Origin: Paenibacillus donghaensis
GTDB lineage: Bacteria; Bacillota; Bacilli; Paenibacillales; Paenibacillaceae
Reading direction: 5' to 3'
Length of the DNA stretch: 64,000 nt
Assembly: GCF_002192415.1 (NCBI RefSeq)
Contig: NZ_CP021780.1
Coordinates: 5,146,001 to 5,210,000 of the forward strand
Shown: positions 34,421-43,886 of the stretch, piece after piece
Layout: every line of letters begins with the position of its first letter
Position numbering within the stretch: the first letter of the stretch is position 1
Notes under the pieces: model-generated
What the model was told of the DNA's origin: nothing
The model's input: only the letters and a program-made list of their open reading frames with translations
The model's database searches: none
Made by a program: the position numbers and the translations under genes

Positions 34421-36658
34421 TTAGCCGTCTCCCGCTTCGGACTCTTCTTCGGTCTTCGGAGGAACCGGAATATTCTCTCCGTATTCATTGAGCGGTTCCA
34501 GCATCAGCGTCAGGTGCTGCTTGCCGTTCTTCGTGCTCTCCACCTGACCGGAGATATAACCTTCACCTTCCACCGACATATCCACCTTCAGAATGCTGAG
34601 GATCTCCAGCGCATCCCTTAGGGATTCGCCGCGCAGGTCGGGGATCGTTAGTTTATCCCCCGGTTCACTGATCAGATAAATCTTCTGCCCGGTAGCCATA
34701 GAGGTTCCGGCCGGTGGATATTGGCTCGTCACGTCCGCACCTGCACCTACCGCTTCGAAATCGAAGCCTTGGTTAAGCAGTTGCTTGCGGGCAGCCGCCA
34801 TGGTCTGACCTATAAGCTCAGGCGCACTGCGCAGAGCTGGAGCAGCATCTGCAGCAGTATCTCCGGCGCCTGTCTTCTTCTCTGAAGTCGTCTTAGGCAC
34901 CCCCATATACTGCAGAGATTGCGAGACAATCTCTTGGAAGATTGGCGCAGCAGCCTTACCGCCGCCCTCGCCTTCACTTGGCTCATCGACCAGAATAATC
35001 ACTGCGATCTTGGGATCATTCACCGGCGCGTAGCCGATGAAGGAAGAGCGGACCTTATCGCGGTCATACCCGCCCTTGCCGTCAGGTTTGATCGCCGTAC
35101 CGGTCTTGCCCGCTACCCGGTAGCCTTCAATATAAGCCTGCCGGCCTGTTCCTATCTTCTGGTCGGCTACCACCTGCTCCAAATAGCTGCTGGTTTCTCT
35201 GGCACTCTCTTCCGAGATCACCTGACGGACCACTACAGGCTGAGTAACCTTGGTGTCTCCTGTATTGGGATTGGTTACTTCCTTGATGACATGCGGCGTC
35301 ATCAGCTTGCCGCCATTCGCAATGGCGGCCACGGCCGCCAGCTGCTGAATCAGCGTGACCTCAACCTTTCCGTGGCCGTAGGCCAAAGTTGCATTCTCCA
35401 GCACATTATTGGGATTAGGGTTGACCAGACCTGTAATTTCGCCGGCCAGATCAATCCCGGTCTTCTCGTTGAAGCCGAAGGCATCGATATATTGCAGCAG
35501 CTTCTCCTGCCCCAGCATCTCATAACCCAGCTTGACAAAAGCCACGTTACTGGACCGTTTCACGCCTTCAAGGAAGGAAATTGGGCCCCAGCCGGCTCTT
35601 TTGATATCATGCAGCGGTGTCCTCGATCCCTTGATCTTGATCTGTCCAGACATAAAGGTTGCCTTCGGGCTTGGATCGAAGAGATTCTCCTGCACGGCCG
35701 CAGCCAGTGTCACAATCTTGAAGGTAGATCCCGGCTCATAGCGAGACTTGATGGCATGGTTGTAGAATCCGCCCTGATCGGTAATATTCCAGAACTGATT
35801 CGGATCAAAGGTAGGCATATTAGCCATCGCCAGAATTTCCATCGTATTGGGATCAGCGGCAATGACCGTCATCGTCTTGGGCTTAAGCTCTGCATAGGCT
35901 TTCTTCATCGCTTCTTCGACATAACCCTGAATGGTACTGTCGATCGTCAGCTTGTAATTATTCCCGTTGACTACGGGCTGGAACAGATCCTTCGAGTTGG
36001 GCAGCTTGACGCCGTTGCCGTCACTCTGATATTTCAGCTCCCCATTGATACCCGACAGCGACTCGTCCAGTGATTTCTCCAGGCCCAGCTGAGCCACGCC
36101 ATCGCGGTCGGTAAATCCAAGAACCTGCGCGGCCAGCGAGCCCTTGGGATAATAGCGTTTCTGTTCCCGGACCCAGCCGACTCCGGTCTCAAGAATGTCA
36201 TGTTCCTCTCTCAGCTCTTTGATAAAAGCGTCGACTTTCTCCTTAAGCACCTCATCAATCTTCCAGCCCTCATTGCGGACCTCGCGGTTCTTCAGCAGCT
36301 TCCCGGTCTTGGGGTCCTTGGCTTCCACCAGCTTACGCAGCTCATTCTCTGGCTTGCCTAACAGCTCATGCAGCCCCTTGATAACCTCATCACCAATCTT
36401 CAGCGTAGCTATGGTCTCAGGGCTGACCACAACGGTATAAGCCGGCACATCGCTGGCCAGCACATTGCCATTGCGGTCAGAGATCGTGCCGCGCTCTGCT
36501 TTGATTACGGCTTTGTGGCCCCATTGCTTGGCCGCCTCTTTCTGCCAGTCATCCCCGTTCAACACCTGAATATAGAAGACACGACCTATTAATACAAGAA
36601 AAAAGAGGGTAATACACCCTCCTATAAACAGTGTGCGAAGTTTTATTCTTTTGACCAT
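34421..36658 (-). CDS. pbpB: Penicillin-binding protein 2B, septal transpeptidase
   Basis: 745 residues, class B PBP needed for septal crosslinking. N-terminal anchor (about 7-27), dimerisation domain (KAERGTISDRNGNVLASDVP), transpeptidase motifs SxxK (YEPGSTFKI), SxN (KRSSNVAFVKL), KTG (AGKTGTAIK), then two C-terminal PASTA domains (ELIGQTMAAARKQLLNQG and TIPDLRGESLRDALEIL). Two PASTA domains against one in SpoVD distinguish the paralogues. Start ATG 36658, GAGG 7 nt upstream. Confidence 0.94.
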   Translation of the reverse strand: MVKRIKLRTLFIGGCITLFFLVLIGRVFYIQVLNGDDWQKEAAKQWGHKAVIKAERGTISDRNGNVLASDVPAYTVVVSPETIATLKIGDEVIKGLHELLGKPENELRKLVEAKDPKTGKLLKNREVRNEGWKIDEVLKEKVDAFIKELREEHDILETGVGWVREQKRYYPKGSLAAQVLGFTDRDGVAQLGLEKSLDESLSGINGELKYQSDGNGVKLPNSKDLFQPVVNGNNYKLTIDSTIQGYVEEAMKKAYAELKPKTMTVIAADPNTMEILAMANMPTFDPNQFWNITDQGGFYNHAIKSRYEPGSTFKIVTLAAAVQENLFDPSPKATFMSGQIKIKGSRTPLHDIKRAGWGPISFLEGVKRSSNVAFVKLGYEMLGQEKLLQYIDAFGFNEKTGIDLAGEITGLVNPNPNNVLENATLAYGHGKVEVTLIQQLAAVAAIANGGKLMTPHVIKEVTNPNTGDTKVTQPVVVRQVISEESARETSSYLEQVVADQKIGTGRQAYIEGYRVAGKTGTAIKPDGKGGYDRDKVRSSFIGYAPVNDPKIAVIILVDEPSEGEGGGKAAAPIFQEIVSQSLQYMGVPKTTSEKKTGAGDTAADAAPALRSAPELIGQTMAAARKQLLNQGFDFEAVGAGADVTSQYPPAGTSMATGQKIYLISEPGDKLTIPDLRGESLRDALEILSILKVDMSVEGEGYISGQVESTKNGKQHLTLMLEPLNEYGENIPVPPKTEEESEAGDG

Positions 36659-36704
36659 AAGCAAACCTCACCAATTCTATGATTGCGGCTTAAGATGCCG
36701 CTCA

Positions 36705-37097
36705 TTAACGTTTACCTTCAGCAGCAGTCGAAGTTGCCGGAACATAGATGGTTGAGTTCTCATCCGCAGGCACATATCCCAGTTCCTTGGCTCGATCAAT
36801 AACCTTCTGTTCCAGAACCTGCTTCTCCATCTGGTAGACAGAAATCTGCTTCTTGCCCTCGCCAATCTTCTCGTCCAGCTGCTGTGCCTGCAGATTCAAA
36901 TCATAAATCTGGACATAACGCGAAATCAGTGCGACCGCCACCAGGACAATTACACCCACCGTCAGCAGGTATAGAAGTTTCTCCTGCATGGGAAGCCCCT
37001 TGCGCGTAGTGACTACTTTGGTTTTCTCGCGGTAAAGTGGATTTGCCTCTTCTTTACGTTTGGGCTGAACGGCTAGGTTGCCACGGGTGTAGGCCAT
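36705..37097 (-). CDS. ftsL: Cell division protein FtsL
   Basis: 130 residues: cytoplasmic basic tail (about 1-38), one membrane span (about 40-60: LLYLLTVGVIVLVAVALIS), then an extracytoplasmic leucine-zipper coiled coil (LNLQAQQLDEKIGEGKKQ, YQMEKQVLEQKVIDRAKELG). Forms a complex with DivIB and DivIC. FtsL is poorly conserved; the call rests on topology, length and position between rsmH and pbpB. Confidence 0.9.
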   Translation of the reverse strand: MAYTRGNLAVQPKRKEEANPLYREKTKVVTTRKGLPMQEKLLYLLTVGVIVLVAVALISRYVQIYDLNLQAQQLDEKIGEGKKQISVYQMEKQVLEQKVIDRAKELGYVPADENSTIYVPATSTAAEGKR

Positions 37098-37120
37098 CTC
37101 TGATTCTCCTTTATCATCAT

Positions 37121-38074
37121 TTACAATTTCTCTGCTATACGCAGCTTGGCTGAGCGTGCACGCGGGTTCTGTTCCAATTCCGCTTCGGATGGCACTCTTG
37201 GCTTGCGGTTAACCAGCTTCAATGTGCCTTCTGCTCCGCATACGCAATATGGTAAATCAGGCGGGCAGGTACAGCGGCTTAAGTAGCCGGCAAAGATCTG
37301 CTTGCAGATCCGGTCCTCCAGCGAGTGGAAGGTGATCACCGATACTCTTCCTCCCGGAGCCAGGCAGCGGACCGCGCTGTGCAGTCCTTCCTCAAAAGCG
37401 CCCAGCTCGTCGTTGACGGCAATCCGAAGCGCCTGAAAGCTGCGCTTGGCAGGATGTCCTCCCGTGCGCCGTGCTGCGGCCGGAATGCCTTCCTTGATCA
37501 GCTCGGCCAACTCTCCCGTACCTTCTACAGGCTGCACGGCCCGGCGGTCCACAATCTTGCGGGCAATCCGCCGCGAGAATTTCTCTTCTCCATATTGGAA
37601 AAGCACGCGGGCAATCTCCTGCTCGGACCATGTGTTGATAATGGTTGCTGCCGTAAGCTCTGCCGACTGATCCATCCGCATATCGAGCGGGGCATCGTGA
37701 TTATAGCTGAAGCCCCGATTCCCTTCGTCAAACTGCGGCGAGGATACACCAAGATCAAACAGAATTCCGTCTACCTGAGGCACGCCGTCCTTCTGTGGAA
37801 CAAAAGGCAGGTCCCCCAGCACTGTCTCGAGATCGCGGAAGTTGGTCTTGACCAGCACAATCCGCTCTCCGTATTCCGCAAGCTGCTGCTTAGCATTGTC
37901 CAAGGCCCAGTCATCCTGGTCCAGACAGATCAGCCGGCCAGCCTCGCTGAGCTTCGATGCGATGAGTCCGCTGTGCCCCGCTCCGCCGAGCGTGCAGTCG
38001 ACATAGATTCCATCTTCCTTGATCTGCAGCCCTTCTGTCGCTTCTTCCTTAAGCACCGTGATGTGGTGAAACAA
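37121..38074 (-). CDS. rsmH: 16S rRNA (cytosine-1402 N4) methyltransferase
   Basis: 317 residues. SAM-dependent methyltransferase (MraW). Motifs: [30 protein letters not shown] (SAM loop), [53 protein letters not shown] in the form [17 protein letters not shown] Cys cluster [13 protein letters not shown] near residue 272 is typical. Follows mraZ. Confidence 0.97.
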   Translation of the reverse strand: MFHHITVLKEEATEGLQIKEDGIYVDCTLGGAGHSGLIASKLSEAGRLICLDQDDWALDNAKQQLAEYGERIVLVKTNFRDLETVLGDLPFVPQKDGVPQVDGILFDLGVSSPQFDEGNRGFSYNHDAPLDMRMDQSAELTAATIINTWSEQEIARVLFQYGEEKFSRRIARKIVDRRAVQPVEGTGELAELIKEGIPAAARRTGGHPAKRSFQALRIAVNDELGAFEEGLHSAVRCLAPGGRVSVITFHSLEDRICKQIFAGYLSRCTCPPDLPYCVCGAEGTLKLVNRKPRVPSEAELEQNPRARSAKLRIAEKL

Positions 38075-38113
38075 GCTGCATCCCTCCAGGGCAATATTTC
38101 TTAATGGTGTATG

Positions 38114-38551
38114 TTATAGATCAAAATTGAAATCCACCAGCTTCTCGGCGATTTCGTTGAACGATTCCTCAGACTGTTCGAAGTACTGCTCCCATAGCTC
38201 CTTGTTCCAGATCTCCACCCGGTTCGATACGCCCAGAATGACACAGTCCTTGTCCAGCTTGGCATATTGCCGCAAATTGCCCGGCAGATTTACCCTTCCC
38301 TGCTTGTCCCATATGCATTCCGTAGCTCCCGAGAAAAAAAAGCGACTGAATGCACGGGCATCCGATTTCATCAGTGAGAGGCTCTTGAGCTTCTGCTCCA
38401 TAATAGCCCATTCCTCCATGGGGTAGACAAACAGGCAAGAGTCCAGGCCCCGCGTCGCCACAAAGGACGCCCCGAGCATGTCACGGAACTTGGCCGGGAT
38501 AATGATCCGGCCCTTGTCATCAATGGTATGCTGATACTCGCCCATGAACAT
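38114..38551 (-). CDS. mraZ: Transcriptional regulator MraZ
   Basis: 145 residues, two tandem SpoVT-AbrB-like domains ([20 protein letters not shown] and [19 protein letters not shown]). MraZ binds repeated 10-bp boxes in its own promoter region and controls the division and wall cluster. Three such boxes are visible just upstream. First gene of the cluster; ATG 38551 with TTAGGAG ~10 nt upstream. Confidence 0.96.
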   Translation of the reverse strand: MFMGEYQHTIDDKGRIIIPAKFRDMLGASFVATRGLDSCLFVYPMEEWAIMEQKLKSLSLMKSDARAFSRFFFSGATECIWDKQGRVNLPGNLRQYAKLDKDCVILGVSNRVEIWNKELWEQYFEQSEESFNEIAEKLVDFNFDL

Positions 38552-38575
38552 GATTGGCCCACTCCTAACGCCTTA

Positions 38576-38605
38576 TTCCCCACTTTGCCCCACTTTTCAC
38601 CACTT
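38576..38605 (-). promoter_or_regulatory. Three MraZ boxes, 10-bp phased
   Basis: Minus strand AAGTGGTGAA, AAGTGGGGCA, AAGTGGGGAA run without gaps at 38605-38576. This matches the known MraZ recognition pattern of GTGG/TGGG-type boxes repeating every 10 bp. They lie immediately downstream of the -10 element. Confidence 0.82.
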
Positions 38606-38606
38606 A

Positions 38607-38635
38607 AGCATAATAGATTCGCCATTAAAAATCAA
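38607..38635 (-). promoter_or_regulatory. Promoter of the mraZ/dcw cluster
   Basis: Minus strand TTGATT (38630-38635), 17 nt, TATGCT (38607-38612). The expected transcription start falls inside the MraZ boxes. A consensus TTGACA farther upstream (38672-38677) has only a weak -10 (TTGCAC). Confidence 0.65.
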
Positions 38636-38715
38636 AACCCTTTTTCTGGTGCAAGGTAATTTCACCAGCTTTGTCAAGAGGTCCTAAATATTCAAGGAGC
38701 AAAGGATCTTCCAGC

Positions 38716-38751
38716 CAAAAAAGCCGCTCAGGCCGGATATCTCATCCGGCT
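38716..38751 (-). terminator. bshC terminator
   Basis: Minus strand AAGCCGC..CAGCCGGATGAGATATCCGGCCTG..GCGGCTT (long paired arms) followed by TTTTTTGG, ~45 bp after the bshC stop. Confidence 0.9.
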
Positions 38752-38796
38752 GGCGGCTTGGACCACTGCTTAACATCGACACGACTAGACTTTTCC

Positions 38797-40428
38797 TTAC
38801 ATATATATAATACGGTGCAAGCCGCTGAACTCCGGCTCTATAGTCATTAACCCGTCAATCCATTCCGGTCCGTAGCGGTTCAAATAATACATCAGGTTAT
38901 ATACTCTCTCCTGCGGTTTGCCACTGGGCATCAGCGAGAACTCAATCCGCTCCCATTGCCGCAGCGCTGCTTCGTTCTGCTTCTCTACCGCATCCTTGGC
39001 TTTGGCCTGCAGGAATGAAATTTGGTCGAGGATCTTGTCCTTATTGTTGTTTCCCAGCTTCAGCAGTCCGGCTTGAATCATTCCCAGCTGCTCGACAAGC
39101 GGTTCATAGAGCGTGGTGAACGCGGCTTTGGCTTCCTCGAAGCGCTGCTCCAGCTCCAGCTCATCCTGTGCTGCCAGCCACTGCTGTCTTCTCTCGTCCA
39201 GACCTTTATACACATCCTCAAACGTTAGCTGATATTTGTCCATATGCTTATGGAGTGTACCTTCAATGACGGTAAACGACATTCGCGGAAGAATCAGAGG
39301 CATCTCCCCCCCGACTACTCCGAACGCATGATGCGGTATGGCCCAATAGGCGATTTCACCCTGGCCCAGCACGGTTGCCAGCACCGGCAGCACATAATCC
39401 TGCATCAGCGGGCGGGTCAGCACATTGTTGCTGAAGCGCTGCGGGTAAGCCTCCAGCTGCTGCTGCAATTCTTCAAGCGTGAAGGAGACGGTATCCTTGC
39501 GGTCGGCGTATCTGCCATCCTTCTTGTAGAGCAGCAGCCGTGTGCCTTCATGGATATAAAAGAGGTTAGCACAGCCAGCGGTAACCGCGGCTTGCAGCTC
39601 GTACCCCGCGCCTGTAATCTCTGCCGCCGACTTCAGATAAGCCGTTTCCAGTTCGTCATTCCGCTCCAGCAGTGTGGCAAAAAACGGCTGCTCCAGCCTG
39701 CGCAGATTCGGATCGGCGGAATCGAGCAGAATCAGACCAAACCGGCCAAACAAGGAGCCCATCAGCTTGGCAAAAGCATCCGACATGCTCGCTCCGGCTT
39801 GGGACGATTCGGCAACGAACTGCATAATCTGCGGCTTGAATTCACTCTCCTGCAGCAGCCCGTCCAGCTGCTCAGCGAGCAGCTTCCAATGCTCTTCCCC
39901 AATCTTGATCTCGCTGACAGAGGTTCGGGTATCTTCAGGTTTATCCAGCTTAATCCTGGTGATTTCCTGAGAACGGTTCAACACATACGTATGGTTAACC
40001 TCATCCCAGTCATGATCCTCGCCGGCAATCCAGAACAGCGGCACCACCGGCCGTCCCAGCTGCGCAGCAGCTTCCTTCGCCGCCTGAATTATAGTCATGG
40101 CCTTATACACAACCAGCAACGGACCTGTAAACAGTCCGCTTTGCTGGCCTCCGGTTACAGCCAAGGTTCCCGGCTGCTTCAGCAGCTCCAGGGAAGCAGT
40201 CACAGCGGGATGAGCATTATGCCGGCTGTTGTATTGCTCCAGACATTCCACCATATCCGCACGTCCCGCACGAAGCTGCTCACTGCCATCCAGCCATGCC
40301 GCCCGTTTGCTGCGGCTCTCTTTATCCCTGAAATCACCGCCGTACAGATGCGCCACGGTCTCATACCGATTTATATAGTCGCCTGCGAGCGCAGAGCCGC
40401 CCGGCAGCGGTTGAGGTACAACATTCAT
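38797..40428 (-). CDS. bshC: Bacillithiol biosynthesis cysteine-adding enzyme BshC
   Basis: 543 residues, the usual BshC length. Proposed to add cysteine to GlcN-malate in the last step of bacillithiol synthesis. Family blocks: TVTGGQQSGLFTGPLLVVYKA in the form AVTGGQQSGLFTGP, PVFWIAGEDHDWDEVNH in the form PLFWIAGEDHDWDEVN, LILLDSADPNLRRLE, and a C-terminal coiled coil (about 415-490). Start at ATG 40428 (MNVVPQPLPGGS), GAGG upstream. Located just upstream of mraZ as in B. subtilis. Confidence 0.93.
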   Translation of the reverse strand: MNVVPQPLPGGSALAGDYINRYETVAHLYGGDFRDKESRSKRAAWLDGSEQLRAGRADMVECLEQYNSRHNAHPAVTASLELLKQPGTLAVTGGQQSGLFTGPLLVVYKAMTIIQAAKEAAAQLGRPVVPLFWIAGEDHDWDEVNHTYVLNRSQEITRIKLDKPEDTRTSVSEIKIGEEHWKLLAEQLDGLLQESEFKPQIMQFVAESSQAGASMSDAFAKLMGSLFGRFGLILLDSADPNLRRLEQPFFATLLERNDELETAYLKSAAEITGAGYELQAAVTAGCANLFYIHEGTRLLLYKKDGRYADRKDTVSFTLEELQQQLEAYPQRFSNNVLTRPLMQDYVLPVLATVLGQGEIAYWAIPHHAFGVVGGEMPLILPRMSFTVIEGTLHKHMDKYQLTFEDVYKGLDERRQQWLAAQDELELEQRFEEAKAAFTTLYEPLVEQLGMIQAGLLKLGNNNKDKILDQISFLQAKAKDAVEKQNEAALRQWERIEFSLMPSGKPQERVYNLMYYLNRYGPEWIDGLMTIEPEFSGLHRIIYM

Positions 40429-40546
40429 CACTTCAGCCTCCTGTTCTACTACCCTGCTTATGTAAGCACAGTTCTTAAGCACTTACTGATTGTAACCAAA
40501 GGAAGCGGCGGCGTCAAAGAAATGCTTAACTCTTCTCTACATAGCA

Positions 40547-40573
40547 AAGCCGCCGGAGATCCTCCGGCGGCTT
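40547..40573 (-). terminator. Hairpin at the end of the opp cluster
   Basis: AAGCCGCCGGAG / CTCCGGCGGCTT, 12-bp perfect stem with GATC loop-like centre, directly after oppF. The T run is poor (TTTGC). Confidence 0.65.
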
Positions 40574-40588
40574 ATAAGCAATGAACCT

Positions 40589-41509
40589 TTAGGCGTAAGC
40601 CTTGGCCACGAAATGCCCTTTGGAAACTTCCACCAGTTGGGTTTCAGCTTCATTGGTTTCCTCACCTTGTGCAAAGATCGGAGTTCCCAACTCATCATGC
40701 AGATGCATCCGCTTTTTGCCTGCTTCAACTTCCGGATCGGGAACCGGAATGGCAGACAGCAATGATTGGGTGTAGGGATGAAGCGGGTTGGCATACAGTT
40801 CTTCACTTTCCGCCAGCTCTACCATTTTGCCTAAGTACATTACCGCTACACGGTCACTGATATGTTTAACCATCGACAGGTCATGCGCAATGAACAGGTA
40901 GGTCAAGCCCAGACGGTCCTGTAATTCCTTCAGCAGGTTGACTACCTGCGCCTGGATGGACACGTCAAGTGCAGAAATCGGCTCATCGCAGACGATGAAC
41001 TTCGGATTTACGGCAAGCGAACGGGCAATCCCGATACGCTGGCGTTGTCCGCCGGAGAATTCATGCGGATAACGGGTAGCATGGTCATGGTTGAGTCCAA
41101 CCATATCGAGCAGCTCTTCAATCCGTTTCTTGCGTTCTGCCCGGCTGCCGGCCATACCGTGAATGTCCAGCGCTTCGCCGATGATATCCTGTACGGTAAA
41201 CCGCGGATTTAATGAAGCATAAGGGTCCTGGAAGATCATCTGCATGTCGCGGCGCATCGCTTTCATTTTGCCGGAGGACAGCTTGTAGATATCCGTACCA
41301 TTATATCTCACACTGCCGGCCGTAGGTTCATACAAGCGGAGCACGGTACGTCCTGCCGTTGTTTTGCCGCAGCCGGATTCGCCCACCATTCCCAGCGTTT
41401 CACCTTCGCGGATGTTGAAGCTGATATTGTCAACAGCCTTCAGAACCTTACCCTTGCCAACATTGAAATATTTCTTAAGACCTTCTACTTCGATCAGGTT
41501 CTTACTCAA
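40589..41509 (-). CDS. oppF: Oligopeptide ABC transporter ATPase, OppF type
   Basis: 306 residues. Walker [10 protein letters not shown] (43-51), Q-loop [10 protein letters not shown], signature FSGGQRQR (151-158), Walker [13 protein letters not shown], and H-loop IAHDLS. In family logic it pairs with OppD to power peptide import. The C-terminal Cys-rich (FHTRCP-like) segment of many OppF/DppF proteins is absent; the sequence passes from [11 protein letters not shown] to [13 protein letters not shown]. Starts with TTG 41509, AAGGAGG 10 nt upstream. Its normal partner OppD is only a fragment here. Confidence 0.9.
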   Translation of the reverse strand: MSKNLIEVEGLKKYFNVGKGKVLKAVDNISFNIREGETLGMVGESGCGKTTAGRTVLRLYEPTAGSVRYNGTDIYKLSSGKMKAMRRDMQMIFQDPYASLNPRFTVQDIIGEALDIHGMAGSRAERKKRIEELLDMVGLNHDHATRYPHEFSGGQRQRIGIARSLAVNPKFIVCDEPISALDVSIQAQVVNLLKELQDRLGLTYLFIAHDLSMVKHISDRVAVMYLGKMVELAESEELYANPLHPYTQSLLSAIPVPDPEVEAGKKRMHLHDELGTPIFAQGEETNEAETQLVEVSKGHFVAKAYA

Positions 41510-41533
41510 GTATACTGCACCTCCTTGGCCATG

Positions 41534-41740
41534 TTATGTTTCGTGGGGATATTGGTTAAAGCGAGCCTCCGCATGGGTAATGCCAACCAGTTTCAGCATG
41601 TCTACCCCTTGCTGCTTCGCTTCGGCCGCTGACATATTCTGATGTTTGATCAAAACTTCGGTTATCTGTTTGCCCACACGGATCGTTGGGTTAAGAGAGG
41701 TCATCGGGTCTTGAAAGATCATGCCAATATCCTTGCCGCG
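41534..41740 (-). pseudogene. oppD: oppD remnant, both ends missing
   Basis: About 68 codons of the other Opp ATPase survive: GKDIGMIFQDPMTSLNPTIR (Q-loop region) through LVGITHAEARFNQYPHE, then T and a stop. In an intact OppD the Walker A precedes this piece and the signature SGGMRQR, Walker B and C-terminal domain follow it. All of these are gone. Only ~46 nt separates the remnant from the oppC stop, without a ribosome site for it, and the oppF ribosome site follows directly. Looks like two deletions in one gene; assembly error is the alternative. Confidence 0.85.
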
Positions 41741-41786
41741 AAATGGATTCCATTTGTTTCAAGCTTTTGTGAAGCAGTATTCCCGC

Positions 41787-42734
41787 TTATTTTTTCAGCT
41801 TAGGATCAAGCGCATCACGAAGACCGTCACCAAAAATATTGAATGACAGCATCGTCAAGCTGATCAGAACAGCCGGGAACAGGAAGCGCCAAGGATACAG
41901 CAGCCAGCCGGTCAGGGCATCATTGATCATGGACCCGAGCGAAGCGATAGGGGCCTGTACACCAAGTCCGAGGAAGCTGAGGAAAGCTTCGGCAAAAATG
42001 GCATTTGGAACCGACAGGGTAATGGTTACGATAATAGGACCGACAGCATTCGGCAACAAGTGCTTGAACAGCAGTCGATTGCCGCTTGCTCCCATAGAGC
42101 GGGAGGCGAGAATGAATTCACGATTCTTCAGCTGCATTATCTCACCGCGCACAATCCAGGACATCGTAATCCAGCCGGTGATCGTTAAGGCTAATATGAT
42201 CGTAAAGAGACTTGGTTCCATAACTACTAGCAAGAGAATTACAACAAGCAGATAAGGAATTGAATAGAGAATTTCGGAGAATTTGTTCATAATGCTGTCT
42301 ACACGTCCGCCGTAGAAGCCCATGATTCCGCCATAAATCACGCCGATAAAAAGGTCAATAGCCGCAGCGGCTAAACCTACCTTAAGTGAGATCTGCGCGC
42401 CGTACCAGGTACGGACAAAAATGTCACGGCCTAAATCATCCGTACCAAACAGATGAGCCAGGGAAGGCTTCTGATTGGCATTCATCAGGTCATTGGAATA
42501 ATAGTTATATTGGGACAAATAAGGCAATGTAAATGCGGCTACAATAATCAACAGCATCACAATCAAGGCGGCCATCGACATTTTGTTCTGGCGCAGCCGC
42601 TGCCATGAATCCTGCCATGCCGACAAGCTCTCGCGCTGAATGACTTCAGCCTGCTTCTCGTCGATACCGATTTTCTGGAAATCCTCAGGTCTGAGGTTCA
42701 TCTCCACTTTGCTCAGGTTTGGTTCAGTAGCCAC
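41787..42734 (-). CDS. oppC: Oligopeptide ABC transporter permease, OppC type
   Basis: 315 residues. N-terminal OppC_N region (LSAWQDSWQRLRQNKMSMAA) with a membrane span, FGTDDLGRDIFVRTWYGAQISL, then the BPD_transp_1 domain with about five further spans and the EAA loop REFILASRSMGASGNRLLFKHLLPN. Terminal DGLRDALDPKLKK is typical. Intact. 2 nt after oppB. Confidence 0.93.
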   Translation of the reverse strand: MATEPNLSKVEMNLRPEDFQKIGIDEKQAEVIQRESLSAWQDSWQRLRQNKMSMAALIVMLLIIVAAFTLPYLSQYNYYSNDLMNANQKPSLAHLFGTDDLGRDIFVRTWYGAQISLKVGLAAAAIDLFIGVIYGGIMGFYGGRVDSIMNKFSEILYSIPYLLVVILLLVVMEPSLFTIILALTITGWITMSWIVRGEIMQLKNREFILASRSMGASGNRLLFKHLLPNAVGPIIVTITLSVPNAIFAEAFLSFLGLGVQAPIASLGSMINDALTGWLLYPWRFLFPAVLISLTMLSFNIFGDGLRDALDPKLKK

Positions 42735-42736
42735 TG

Positions 42737-43669
42737 TTAGCCCTCCTTCCCGCTGGATAGTTTGATACGCGGATCAATAAACACATAAGCAATATCCGTG
42801 ATAAGACGGGCGGCCATAAGCAGAATCCCGTAGAAAATTGTAATTCCCATAATAATCGGATAATCGCGTACGCCGATGGCTTCGACGAATTGTTTGCCGA
42901 TTCCGCCGATTCCGAAGATTTGCTCGATAACAACTGAACCGGTAACGATGTTAGCCGTCATTGGTCCCATGTAAGTAACTACCGGCAGGATTCCATTGCG
43001 CAGCACATGCTTCGACAGAATCTGGAACCAGGAGAGTCCTTTGGCTTTGGCTGTCTTGATATAATCCGCATGCAGCACTTCCAGCATGCTTGAACGCGTC
43101 AGACGTGCAATAAAGGCTATCGGCTGAGCCGAGAGCGCAAGCACCGGCAGCACGTAATGAAGCGGTGTCTTAAAGCCTGATACAGGCAGCAGCCCCAGCT
43201 TAAACGCAAAGAAATATTGCAGCACCGAGGCAACCACGAAGCTTGGAACAGCGATCCCCAAGACCGCCATCACCATCGCGGCACTGTCAAGGAATTTGCG
43301 GTGATAGAGCGCCGCCAGCATCCCGAGGAGAACCCCGACGATTACTGCGAAGATAATCGCCACAACACCGAGCTTCAAGGAAGCTGAGAAGGTTTGTCCG
43401 ATAATGCCGGATACGTCCTGATTCAAGCGTTTCATCGATATCCCGAAATCACCCTTCACAATGTTTCCAAGATAGGTTACATATTGCTCCGGAATAGACT
43501 TGTCCAATCCATATTGCTGATAGAGACGTTGAAGTATCTCATCGGAGACTTTTTTCTCCGCTGTAAACGGATCACCTGGAATAGCTTTCATCAGGAAAAA
43601 AGTAGCGGTAATCAATACAAACAACGATACAAGTGTATAGAATAACTTATTTCCAATATAACGCAACAT
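42737..43669 (-). CDS. oppB: Oligopeptide ABC transporter permease, OppB type
   Basis: 310 residues. MLRYIGNKLFYTLVSLFVLI opens the first span; GDPFTAEKKVSDEILQRLYQQYGLDKSIPEQY is the extracytoplasmic section (partial: YGLDKSIPEQY); EAA loop ADYIKTAKAKGLSWFQILSKHVLRN. Ends YVFIDPRIKLS. Start ATG 43669 with GGAGGTG upstream, although the open frame continues. Intact and downstream of a hairpin that separates it from oppA. Confidence 0.93.
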   Translation of the reverse strand: MLRYIGNKLFYTLVSLFVLITATFFLMKAIPGDPFTAEKKVSDEILQRLYQQYGLDKSIPEQYVTYLGNIVKGDFGISMKRLNQDVSGIIGQTFSASLKLGVVAIIFAVIVGVLLGMLAALYHRKFLDSAAMVMAVLGIAVPSFVVASVLQYFFAFKLGLLPVSGFKTPLHYVLPVLALSAQPIAFIARLTRSSMLEVLHADYIKTAKAKGLSWFQILSKHVLRNGILPVVTYMGPMTANIVTGSVVIEQIFGIGGIGKQFVEAIGVRDYPIIMGITIFYGILLMAARLITDIAYVFIDPRIKLSSGKEG

Positions 43670-43790
43670 GCCGTCAGCACCTCCTTTGACAAATTTCAAC
43701 ACATAACTAGATTTTATGAGAAATGTAGCCTTTTGTCCATTTCCTATTTTTTGTAAGTTTAACAAGTTAATTGAAAATTGCCGAACATAC

Positions 43791-43830
43791 AAAAAAAAGG
43801 GATATATATGGAATTCCACATATATATCCC
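43791..43830 (-). terminator. Hairpin between oppA and oppB
   Basis: Minus strand GGGATATATATG / CATATATATCCC perfect 12-bp arms followed by TTTTTTTT. Placed between the binding-protein gene and the permease genes, it would let only part of transcription reach oppBC(D)F, a common way to overproduce the binding protein. Confidence 0.85.
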
Positions 43831-43886
43831 GAAGTAATTACTAACTCCAGATTCCTATCTATTCAGTTGTTTCCACTAAATTTAAC

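Noticed and set aside
34919..36073. 384-codon plus-strand frame opposite pbpB
   Set aside because: Antisense shadow of the penicillin-binding protein gene with no independent signals.
39244..40584. 446-codon plus-strand frame opposite bshC
   Set aside because: Antisense to a well-conserved bshC; translated text is His/Gln/Arg-rich without domain features.
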